From positions 22,881,764-22,945,763 of the forward strand of contig CM053337.1 in the NCBI GenBank assembly GCA_028583605.1: a stretch of DNA of 64,000 bases. Reading direction: 5' to 3'. The DNA is from Dastarcus helophoroides (taxonomy: Eukaryota > Arthropoda > Insecta > Coleoptera > Bothrideridae). How positions within the stretch are numbered: position 1 is the first letter of the stretch; each line of letters starts with the position of its first letter. Positions 44,150 through 54,000 of this stretch are shown piece by piece. A program made the position numbers and the translations under genes. The notes beneath the pieces are model-generated. The model was given only the letters and a program-made list of their open reading frames with translations, did not search any database and had not been told where the DNA came from.

Positions 44150-44960
44150 AGGGAAAGGGAAACTTTATATACCATTCGTCTGCGTGATCACTTCCCAAGA
44201 TTTCCGATGGTTGGTTTCCAGATGGAGGAAGGCATGTATCTCTGTTGATGTTTTTGGGGAATTTTTGGATTTCAATGGCCTCGCGTATCTTCCTATTATA
44301 GTAATTGGGAATATTAAATATAACTGAAATATTATCAAAAAGAATCTTCTGTCGGGTCTCATGTTGATGTTCGACAATGGCTGACTGAAAATAAACTAAA
44401 CCTAAGACATATCTGGTGCTCGGATATTCGCGTCTTAAATGATCGCCCCATTTATCCAATGTACACTGAACCACAAGAACAAGGAACCTTGTACACACCA
44501 TTAGAACAAAAGGATGAAATCTTATCTTTGGGACATGGGAGGAGCTGTTGGATCTTTGAGGATGATGAAAACATGGGTTTAATGTTGTGTTTTTTCAATA
44601 ATTTTCCGATTTGATCTGTTACTCCTTGAACATAAGGAAGAAAGGCTTTAGAAGAAATTATTGCATTTTGTGAAGGACGAGAGGTAGGGTGTAGATGTCG
44701 TTGAATGACAGTTTAAATGTCGTGCGATTTGTAACCATTGTTGAGGAGGTTGAAACGAATTTTGTTCAATTCGTCTGAAAGATTTATCAATTGTGAAATT
44801 GCTACAACTTGTAAAACCAGTGAATTCATGACAGAACGTTTTTGGGAAGGGTGATGATGGGACTCTGCATGCAAATAACGATTAGTATGCGTGGGTTTTC
44901 GATAAACGGAATGAGAAACGCGACCATTCCCAGCGAGACCATTGAAATCCAAAAATTCCC
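44150..44960 (-). pseudogene. Penelope-like reverse transcriptase C-terminus and GIY-YIG nuclease, broken
   Basis: 44,935-44,800: LAGNGRVSHSVYRKPTHTNR then YLHAESHHHPSQKRSV, a signature of Penelope-like reverse transcriptases. About 44,640-44,500: LLKKHNIKPMFSSSSKI. 44,499-44,400: GVYKVPCSCGSVYIG, the GIY-YIG pair, followed by an in-frame stop where Gln is expected (GQ/TGRS form) and MGRSFKTRISEHQ. After a frame change: SAIVEHQHETRQKILFDN and IPNYYNRKIREAIEIQKFP with NINRD, the end of the nuclease domain. Family knowledge: the GIY-YIG nuclease makes the nick used for integration. Several frameshifts and a stop inactivate this copy. Confidence 0.87.
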
Positions 44961-45125
44961 CAATAACATGGTATATAAAGTTTCCCTTTCCCTCTTTCCT
45001 GTCAGAAGAGTTTCGCCTCTAGTATGGTGGACATACTAAGTTACCTTGTTCTTCTATCTAAACTTTCTTATCCTTTGTACCAATTTTCAATTCAGAACAG
45101 TTTCGCCCCTGGTATGGTGGACATA
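44935..45125 (+). repeat. Inverted copy of the Penelope-like 3' end
   Basis: ACCATTGAAATCCAAAAATT then CCCCAATAACATGG, TATATAAAGTTTCCCTTTCC, CTCTTTCCTGTCAGAAGAG and two GTATGGTGGACATAC units. This is the same sequence as the minus-strand 3' end at 44,260-44,139 plus 40,642-40,495 but without the LINE and lacking about 80 bp around 44,170-44,240. It proves the LINE insertion point. Confidence 0.83.
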
Positions 45126-45823
45126 CGGCTTGCTAAGTTGCCAAATTTTCAAATGTTTTAGATGAGTACTTTGCCAATATCTATCGCGGCGATTCTCGGC
45201 GGGACAAACTATATAGAAGTCGCCATTTTATTTGATTTCGACATTGACACTAAAGGCATTTAATATCGCGGACGAAGTCACGGGTAACAGCTAATCTTAT
45301 ATATAAAAAAAAAATTATATTTAAATTAAGGTTTCCATAAATTTCGCGATTCAATTGAAAATTATGGCTGACCGCAATTTTGAGAGAAAAATTGATGTCA
45401 AGTTTGTAGTCAAATTTTTGGCCCTTTTTCTGAAATTTTGGAGTTTAAAGCATAAATTCACAGTTTAAAGTTACAATGTCGAAAAAAGTCGAAAATTTGA
45501 GTGTAAACTGTAAAGCCAAATGGTGGGCTGTGCACTTTTGATTTATTAACGATTTTTGATTGTTATGAAAAAAAGTCTCCTAGGTAACTAGGTAGCGACG
45601 CCCGGAGCCCCCTTTGTTTTTTATTTGGGAAATTCTGGGATCAATAGCAGCGGGTGTCAACGTAATGAGCGTCTGAATTAACTATTTTTTGATATTGGAA
45701 TCCACTGCACTTTTACATGCAAATGGAGTTATTCGAGACGATAGTAAATTCACTAAATTGCCGTCTAATTAGTCTGGTATACCATAAAGTGAAAGGTATT
45801 ATTAAGTTCAATGTCAATATAAC
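45126..45823. other. Spacer with a decayed dispersed-repeat end
   Basis: A GCGGACGAAGTCACGGGTAAC-AGCTAAT sequence near 45,264 is the familiar end of an insect dispersed repeat. The section 45,300-45,530 has the degenerate AAAATTT texture. I see no gene. Confidence 0.45.
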
Positions 45824-46011
45824 ATGCACGCCGCTTCGGTTGATCGCCCGATGCCAAGCATGAAACGCTGGAGGGCCTTCCAAAGACCGTGTCCCGTCCG
45901 TCGGTTGTTACTTGTGCTCCTCAGTCTCCCCAGTGAGCGCGTGATCGGATCCCAACATACCTGTCTCGGAGATAATATTTATAATCACACGGACGCGGCA
46001 ATAGACCAAAG
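45824..46011 (+). CDS. Possible first coding exon with a signal peptide
   Basis: ATG at 45,824 opens a frame of 62 codons up to a donor-like CAAAG|GTAGAC (46,011/46,012). From the internal Met at MPSMKRW the protein reads as an n-region rich in Arg (KRWRAFQRPCPVRR), a hydrophobic core (LLLVLLSL) and a stretch with an Asn-glycosylation-type site (DNIYNHTDAA). GC content is near 55 percent, in strong contrast to both sides. I recognise no family and find no matching acceptor exon in the window, so this may also be a GC-rich non-coding island. Confidence 0.3.
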
Positions 46012-46680
46012 GTAGACCTTCCTCTCTAAACGACAGCCGTCTCCGGTTGAGTCGTCGATTCTATATCAACGATTCGAGTTTCTATTGTTAACCAGTCATT
46101 AGATCGTTATAGACGGATTTGTGTCAGTGCCGTTCGATTAAAGTGCGTGCAGTTGTCGGTAATTAAAAGTTCACGAGTGTGTTGCAGTTCAACAGTGCAT
46201 TTAATTGATTCTAAAGGAAAAAAATCATGTTCTAATTGGTTCACTTCTTGAAATTGTCATCGGAATTTCTTAAAATTCATGTGGGTTCCTAATAGAGAAA
46301 CAGGAATGTCATAAAGGATAATCCTGAAAAGAGTATTTCAGTTTTAATATGAGATATTAATCTAAGTTGGTTCAACTGGAGAATTTCCTCCATCAAAGTT
46401 ATTTATAATGTACTAAGATTTCATTTATAAAATGAGCGCAGAGCAGCTAATTGATCATTAACCCAGGAGGTAAACGTTTTATACGAGGGCATAAAAAATA
46501 TCGGTTATTTTGTAAACAATGTCATTAACATAGACGCAGTAAAGGGGGGCTAAGCCCCCCCAAAAGCCGGATTAGTTCACCAAAACTATTTAAGTACTAT
46601 CATCATACCCATAGATATCCTCCCATCAGTCCATCAGTGTGCCCATCAGCCGCCCTTGTGCGAACTTTAAAACAACGCCC
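46012..46680. other. Unique sequence with possible initiator, no gene seen
   Basis: A TGTGTCAGTGCCGTTCG stretch near 46,112 resembles an arthropod initiator (TCAGT) followed by a GTGCGTGCAGTTGTCGG segment, but no TATA box or downstream gene supports it. Near 46,540 GGGGGGCTAAGCCCCCC forms a GC-rich palindrome. Confidence 0.35.
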
Positions 46681-46919
46681 CCTTCGAACTGAAATCAGCA
46701 AAATTTCTAAAAAAAAGTCGAATTTTCCATAAGCACTCAAAATTAGGAGAAAAAAGTAAAAAGTTAGTGCACATTTATACTGCAAAGTTTAAGTTTAGTC
46801 AATTTCAAAGTTTAAAAATTTCATGTTAAAACTCCGAATTTCGAGTTTTCCAGAAAAATTGAACTCGTTATTTCAATTTTTTTTGAATTTTTTGTTATAT
46901 TTTCGAAATTTAAATGGAT

Positions 46920-47139
46920 GTTGAAATACAAATCTTGTCCCCTGAAACCAAGAAAGATTAAAATACACAACAAGGGTTGCTCTAACGCGTTTCGATAGCC
47001 AAGCTATCATCTTCACACAGCTTGGCTATCGAAACGCGTTAGAGCAACCTTTGTTGTGTTTTTTAATCTTACTTGGTTTCAGGGGATAAGATTTGTATTT
47101 CAATTTTTGAAGATAACAAGGACTAGTCAGTTCCACCAA
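46920..47139. repeat. Palindromic repeat, near-complete head-to-head copy
   Basis: Both arms carry the hammerhead-like core: left arm TTTCGATAGCCAAGCTATC and right arm AGCTTGGCTATCGAAACGCG, with outer parts CTTGTCCCCTGAAACC and GGTTTCAGGGGATAAG. This is the most symmetric copy in the window; it ends CTAGTCAGTTCCACC. Confidence 0.85.
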
Positions 47140-49549
47140 AATTAAATGGATGTTACAAATATTAACGTCGAAAAGAAAAAAGGTATTAAAATAAAAAAAT
47201 TGTAAATTTTTAAAATGCACAATTTCCGTTAAAACTGATTTTTTTCCAAAATTTTCAATTTTTTCTTGAAATCTAACATTTAACAAAACTCAACACTTCG
47301 ACTTCAAACTCGAAATTTTGACTTTGAACTCGAAAACAAATTAGACTTTTAAAATCGAATTTTTGATTTTGTATCGAAATTTTATTTTTCGAAATTAAAT
47401 TCCGTTTTATTAAAGACTTAGGCCTCAATGGTGGCTTTCTCTTTTATTCCGCACAATAATCTTGTTTTTTGATTTTTTTGACGTAATTAATTTCTCAGTT
47501 ACACCGAATTCTGCAAGTCAAAAGAAAGAAAGAAATAACATTAAACAATAATTTCAAAGTTTCTTCCAACCAACAAGTAGATTTTTTTAAAATTTTTTCT
47601 CCCTTGAAATTTTAAATGGGGAATTTTTAAAAAATAATCCGAAAAATAAAAAAGTGCAAATTTATGATTTTTAAAAGGTCGAAAATTTGAAAAAACCGAC
47701 ATTAAACAAAAAGTTAATATGTAAACAAGGAGAAAAAAATCTCGAGATTTTGAAAAGTGGTTTTCAAAAAGGTTAAAATTTTGGAAAATGTAATTCCAAT
47801 AAATTTCCAATAAAAAGTTGGTAGTCTCAAAAAAGCTCTAAATGAAACATTTTTCAGCATTTTTAAATAAGCGACATTTTAAAAAATTGAGAATTTGAGA
47901 AAGTGACAACATTTTTTTAAAAATCAGAACGTTTCAAAAAACTGTAAACTTTAAAGAGTGGCCTAAAATTTTATGTGTGCAGGCAAAATTTTGAAAAAAT
48001 ATCTAAAGAAAAAATTAAAATTTAGAAATTTTGGGCAGATAACATTTCGAGAAAATGGTCAAACATGTTTTAAAAAAATCGACATTTTTAAAAAGTCAAC
48101 TTTTAAAAAAATTCCAGAATTTGAAAGAGTGACGAAATTTTCAATAAACTTACAAAAACTTTAAAAAACTGGAAATTTCAATAAGTGTTCTAAAATTTTA
48201 AAAATATGAATGGCCAAAATTTTGAAAAATGTCGACAAAAATGTTCAAAAGTCAACATAATTAAAAGTTGAAATTTTGTAAACAAAATTTTGAAATAACT
48301 GAAAATTGTGATAAAAAATTTGAAAAAATGTCGAAATTGTCAAAATGGCGAATTCGGAATTTTGATAAAAATGTAGGGATTTTGAAAAAAAAGTGGAAAA
48401 TCTCAAAAATATTTGAAAATTTGAATAATAGTCGAAAACCGTCAAAAATTTCAAAAAAGTCGACATTCAAAAAATTATCGAGATTTAAAATAAAATGAAG
48501 AAATTTTCAAAAAAAGCCTACATTTTGAGAAGTGTCAAAATGAAGAAAAAATGAATGTTTGCAAAATAAGCCAAAATTTTGAAAAATGGTTTACATTAAA
48601 AAAAATCGTAATTTTTAAGGATATGGCTTATAAGTTACGACTTTTTTTTAAAAAACGAACAATTTCAAAAAAAGTGAATATCTTTAAAAAAAGTTTAAAA
48701 TTTTGCAAGAATTCAAAATTTTGAAACAAATATAAGAATTTTAAAAATCAGATGCTTTAAAAAAATCGAAATTTTGGAGCAAATATAAGAATTTAAAAAA
48801 TCCGATGTTTCAAAAAAATCAAAATTTTGAACAAATTTTGAAAAGAGATACATACGAATTTTCAAAGAATGGAAATTTTGAACAAATGTTGAAATTTTCA
48901 TAACTGTTTGGAAGTCATATCTTTCAAAAAAGTTGAAATTTTCAAGAAAAGTTAAAATTTTGATAAAAGGCGTATTTTTGAGATAAATCAAGTCTTAAAA
49001 CAGTTTTAAATTTGAATAAAAAAAGTTTATTTTAAAATAAAATTAAAATTTTGAAAGAATCCAACCTTTCGAAAATATTAAATATTTAAAAATGCCAAAA
49101 ATTTGAAAAAAAAAATGGAAATTGTCAGTATCTCTCTGAAGATGATAGCTTTTTAATTTTAAATATTTTATCTGTTTTACTGCTAACCCAACTAATGAGT
49201 GTCTCGTATCTGAAGCACCATTACTTTGACATTTATATTAATAAGAAATTTGGGTCTGAGGATTGTGATCCTTACCAATTGTAATCAACTGATTCTAGTT
49301 ATTTTGCTCAACTACGTATTGCTTTCTCAATATTAACTTTGATGAATCACTTGTCAGACTTTTTACTTCGTCAACTTCTCTTCCTGGTATTTGGAGCCCC
49401 ATCAGGGTAAAATGTTCTCTCTTTAGTTACTGGAAGGAATAAGGGAAAAAAATTAACATTTCATTGGTTCGCATCTTATCAACTTAGTGGAGGTTGTCAG
49501 AAAGCCTTCAATTTTTCTTCAATTTGAATTACAAATCTTGTCATTTTCA

Positions 49550-49668
49550 GAGGTATCTCTCTGAAGATGATAGCTTGACTGTCGAAACGCTTTAGAGCAC
49601 CTTTGTTGTGTTTTTTAATCTTTCTTGGTTTCAGGGCACAAGATTTATATTTCAATTTTTGAAATTGT
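49550..49668 (+). repeat. Single arm of the palindromic repeat
   Basis: GTATCTCTCTGAAGATGATA, then GCTTGACTGTCGAAACGC, GAGCACCTTTGTTGTG and TTGGTTTCAGGGCACAAG. Only one orientation is present, so the monomer exists independently of the palindrome. Confidence 0.8.
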
Positions 49669-50444
49669 CAAAGTCAAATTACCAGAGAATTCCGAACTTT
49701 TTAAAAAGTTTAAATTCGGACGAAGATAAAGTATCAGAACAGGCGAAATTTCAGAAATAATAAATTCTAGGTAAAGTTGAAATTTTTAAGAAAAAAAAAC
49801 AGATTTTCTTAAAAAAAGACGAAATTTTGAATTAAAATCGAAATTTTGAAAAATATCCCACCATTCAAAACACACATTTTCAAAAAAATATCAGATAAAG
49901 TTAAAATTGTAAAAATATCGAAATTTTTAAAAAGTTTAAAAAAAATAGTGAAATTTTCAGGAAAGTGGGTATTTTCAAAATTGTCAAAATATTTAAAAAG
50001 CTGAAATTTCGAAAAAAATCCGAAATTTTAAGATTTCAAAATAAAAATTGAAATTTTGGAAAAATGTTAAGATTTTAGAAGTATAAGGTCGGAATTTTAA
50101 ACAATTGATTTTAAATACCGAAATTTCCACTTTTTTCTTGGAGGTTCGTTCAAGAATGCAGCATTTCTAGAAAGGCCACATTTTCTGATCAAAATGGAAA
50201 CGTGAAGAGAGGAACAATTCAAGATCGTTTTCTCCACAATTTCATTTTTGTCCTGGAAATTCAATTTTTTTTGTAAACGTAAACTATTTAATTTTTTTTG
50301 TCTAAAATTAGTACCCTAGAAAATTTTAACTGTTTTCAAGTTCAACAATATGTTCTAAGTTTATTTTCCCAATTCATCTTGTCTTTGAAAATTATAGAAT
50401 TTCCTCAAAATTTAATTTTTTCGAAAATTTTAAATCTTTTTTTT

Positions 50445-50622
50445 TGGTTTGATGGAACGGACTGGTCCTTGGTTATCTTCAAAAATTGAAACACAGAACT
50501 TGTCCCCTGAAACCAAGAAAAATGAAAAAGAAAGCAACCTTTGTTGTGTTTTTTAATTCTTTTTTTTTTTAATTTTTCTTGGTTTCAGGGGACAAGTTCT
50601 GTGTTTCAATTTTTAAATCTTT
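50445..50622. repeat. Palindromic repeat with deleted centre
   Basis: Arms GATGGAACGGACTGGTCCTT / TTGAAACACAGAACTTGTCC and the inverted GGACAAGTTCTGTGTTTCAA share a private variant (ACAGAACTTG), showing that the two arms were homogenised or copied together. The hammerhead-like core is missing. Confidence 0.8.
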
Positions 50623-50804
50623 AAATTCCTTTTGTTTTCGTTTAACTAATTCCCGAGATTCGATTTCTTTTATCAAGATGGGAAATTTTAACTTTTTCTC
50701 GAACTTTCTCTTGAAATTTCGACTTTATTCTCAAAATTCGGCTTTTCAAAATTTTTTTCATATTAATCAAATTCTTGACATTTTTGTTATGTGTTTATTT
50801 TAAG

Positions 50805-50920
50805 TAGTGTTCACTAAACATCGATAGTTTGTACTATCGATATTATCGATAGGTTCCTTACAAAAATATAGATATTATCGATAGTCTTTGTCGATAGTTT
50901 TATTCTGTATTTTACTTTAC
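50805..50920 (+). mobile_element. Single end of a hAT-like element with ATCGATA subterminal repeats
   Basis: TAGTGTTCACTAAACATCG followed by five ATCGATA/TATCGAT words. The opposite end is not found, so this is a truncated copy or the end of an element destroyed by later repeats. Confidence 0.5.
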
Positions 50921-51064
50921 ATAATTTACAAACAGCAGACAAATTTACCAAAAATATACTTTTGACAAACTAGCTGATACCCTTCGTTCACATGAAAGAA
51001 GAGCAAGAATTCTTGTGTTACTTTTTTGGAAATTCTGACTATAGAATTATGAATTTTGAAAATT

Positions 51065-54000
51065 TCAACATTTTAAAATATCAACTTTTTTCAGAATGTC
51101 GACATTTTTTCATCTGATTCCTAAAATTTCAAGGTTTTTTTTTAAATATTGACTTAATTTGGAAAATTTCGACTTTTTTTGAAGTTTTTATTTTTTTTGA
51201 AAATTCCAGTTAAAATAATGATTTTTGGGTATATTTTGATTTTTTTTGGAAACTATATGATAATTTCTGTTTTTGTTACACAATTTCTTTTTTGAAAATT
51301 TGCTTTTTAATAGTTTAATTTTTTAGTATTTTGACTTTATTTCGCAATTTTCTTGGAAAATGTTGACGTTTCATCACATTTTTGATCATATTTTTGAACA
51401 TTTTAATCATTTTTCAAAATTCCCATTTTGTTATTGAACATTCTTACAACGTTTTTTACAATTTTGACTCGAAATTTCAATTTTTTTGCAAACCTGACTG
51501 TTTTTAAGTTCGATTTTTATAAAACATTTCCTTCTAAATTCGACTTTTTTTTCCAAAATTTCAGCTTTTCCTCCTTTCGACTTTCTGGAAGTAGGATTTT
51601 TTTAATTTGACTTCGATTTTTATTGAAAATCTTGACCCTTTTAAACATTTCGACTTTAGATTATAAAATTTCGAATTTCCAATTTTCCATTTTTTTTTAA
51701 TTTTCAGATTTTCCAAATTTTTACGTAAATTGTAAATTTCAGCTTTCACAATTTTAACTTATTTTTCAATTGTTTAAAAATTTTGGTACAAAATTCGGAT
51801 TTCCCAAAATTTTTACTTTTTTTTAAATTTTTTGTTTTTTTTAAGTATGATTCTGTTGGAGTATTGCTTTAATGAAAACCGCTTTTTTCATTTGCATTTT
51901 GACCCAAAATTTTGGTTATTTCTTGAGGTTTTGACATTTTAAAAACATTTCGACTTTTTTTTAAGTTTCGACTTTTATGTATCAAATGGGTTATTTATTT
52001 AAAAATTTAAAAAATTCGACTCCTTTTTAATTTTCGGTTTTTTGAAAAATTGCAATTTTCTCACAATTACGATTTTTAAAATTTTCAAACTGTTCTTAAG
52101 AATGTTTATTTTTTTAAACCTTGACCTTTTATCATCAAATTTCGACTTTTTTTCAAAATAGTCCAAATCCAGTTTTTCAAAGAAGTGACAATTTTTTTTT
52201 ATTTTAAAGAGTAAACAATTTACTGAAAAAAGATTGAAATTTTGAGGAAAAAAAACGATTTTTTTAAGTTTAATTGACTCGAGAAAAAATTCAAAATTTC
52301 CAGCAGCAGAAGATCTCGACTTTCGAAATTAAAGTCTGTTAAATAAAATGTTGAAAAACACAAGTCATTTCATTAATAAATTAAATTTTAAAAAAGACGC
52401 TAATTTTGGGAACAAAGTTTTGGTAAAAAATTTGAATTGAATTGAACTGAATTTAGAATTTGAACAGAAAAACTAAATTTCAGCAGAGAAATTCTATTCT
52501 TTTCTATTCTAGCAGCGCCTATGAACGACATCCATTATTTCTAAAAATCATTTTGGTCTTTAAAAATCGAAATTGTGAGAACAACCCAATTTTTCAGAAT
52601 AGTGAAAATTTTTAAAAAAAGGTGGATTTTTAAATTTTTCAAATCCAGTCGAAGTTTCGAGAAAAAGTTGAAATTTTTGAAAAAAGTGGAAACAGTTTAA
52701 ATTCTGAAAAAGTCATAATGTCTTAAGAAAAAAGCCGAAACTTGATGGCAAACCATTAAGATTTGTATGAAAGTGAAACTTCTTAAAGAAGTTCGAAAAA
52801 ATCGAAATTTTGAGAAAAATCCAATTTTTGAAAACAGTGGAAATTTTCAAAAAAAGTCGAATTTTTTAATTTTTCAAACAAAAATACCATTTACTACATA
52901 AAAGTCAAAATTTCGAAAAAAATTAAAATTTTGAGAAAGTTTCAATTCTGGAAAAATCATATCCTAAAAAAAGTCGAAATTTCATGACAAAAGGTCAAGG
53001 TTTAAAAAAAGTAAACATTTTTAAAAACAGTTCGAAAGTTCTAAAAATCGAAATTGTGAGAAAAATCCAATGTTTTAGAATAGTGAAAATTTTCAAAAAG
53101 AAGTAAATTTTTAAATTTTTCAAATCCAGTCGAAATTTGGAGAAAAAATTGAAAGTTTTGAAAAAAAGTCAGAATGTCGTAAGAAACATTTTTAAAATGG
53201 TTCGAAAATTTGAAAAATCGAAATTGTGAGAAAAATTCAATTCTCGAAGAGTAAACGTTTTTAAAAAAGTCGAATTTTTTAAATTCTTAGATAAATAACC
53301 AATTTGCTACGTAAAAGTCGAAACGTCTAAAAAAATTCGAAATTTTTTAAAAAAGTGAAAATTTTCAGAAATTAAACTTTTTAAAAAAATTTCAATTTTG
53401 AAAAAGTTATATCTTAAGAAAAAAGTGAAATTTGATGACAAAAGGTTAACATTTTTTAAAAAAAAGTTCGAAAAAAACGAAAATTTGAGAAAAATCCAAC
53501 TTTTGAAAAAAAGGGAATATTTTCAAAAGATTAAAAAAAAGTCGAAATTTTAATAAAAAATCAAAATTTTAAAATTTGAAAAAAGTTAAAATTTTCAGAG
53601 GTCGAATTTCTCAATTTTTCACATAAAAATACAATTTACTACATAAAAGTCAAAATTTCGAAAATAAATTAAAATTTTTTGAAAAATCCTCGAAATTTTC
53701 AGAAAAAAATTAAAATTTTGAGAAAAGTTTCAATTCTGGAAAAAATCATTTCTTAAAAAAAATTGAAATTTCGAAAAAAGTAAAAAATCTTCAAAAAAAG
53801 TCGAAATTTTAACAAAAACTCAAAATTTTGAAATTTGAAAAAAGTGAATATATTCAAAAAAAGTCGAATTTTTCAATTTTTTAAATAAAAATACCATTTA
53901 CTACATAAAAGTTGAAATTTCGAAAAAATTTAAAACTTTTTGAAAAATAGTCGTAATTTTTAGCAAAAATTAAAATTTTGAGAAAGGTTTCAATTCTGAA

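Larger units (their letters stand above)
40331..45125 (-). mobile_element. Penelope-like element remnant, interrupted by a LINE
   Basis: Minus strand. 44,150-44,960 encodes the C-terminal part of the reverse transcriptase and a GIY-YIG nuclease. Downstream terminal sequence, interrupted by the LINE at 40,643-44,138, continues at 40,331-40,642 with two ~92-bp repeats. Upstream of the reverse transcriptase the element is truncated and fused to an inverted copy of its own 3' end (44,935-45,125, plus strand), a structure typical of Penelope-like elements. The left boundary next to 40,331 carries a 20-bp perfect palindrome, CAGTGGTGAAATCACCACTG. Confidence 0.8.
46680..50800. repeat. Degenerate AT-rich motif block with three embedded palindromic repeats
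   Basis: From 47,560 to 49,120 the plus strand is A-rich (AAATTTTGAAAAA, AAAAGTCGACATT words); before 47,400 and after 50,280 mixed or T-rich orientation prevails. Short opposite-strand frames (48,245-48,498 and 48,713-48,991) are artefacts of the motif. A less repetitive island at 49,140-49,520 contains no gene. Confidence 0.65.

Noticed and set aside
44139..44501. N-terminus of the 304-codon frame as the true LINE ORF1 start
   Set aside because: The 11-bp target duplication places the LINE end at 44,138. The upstream codons are Penelope-like GIY-YIG sequence, partly in a shadow frame.
46530..46560. GGGGGGCTAAGCCCCCC as a transcription terminator
   Set aside because: Bacterial-style terminators do not apply here, there is no adjacent gene, and this palindrome is more likely part of an old transposon end.
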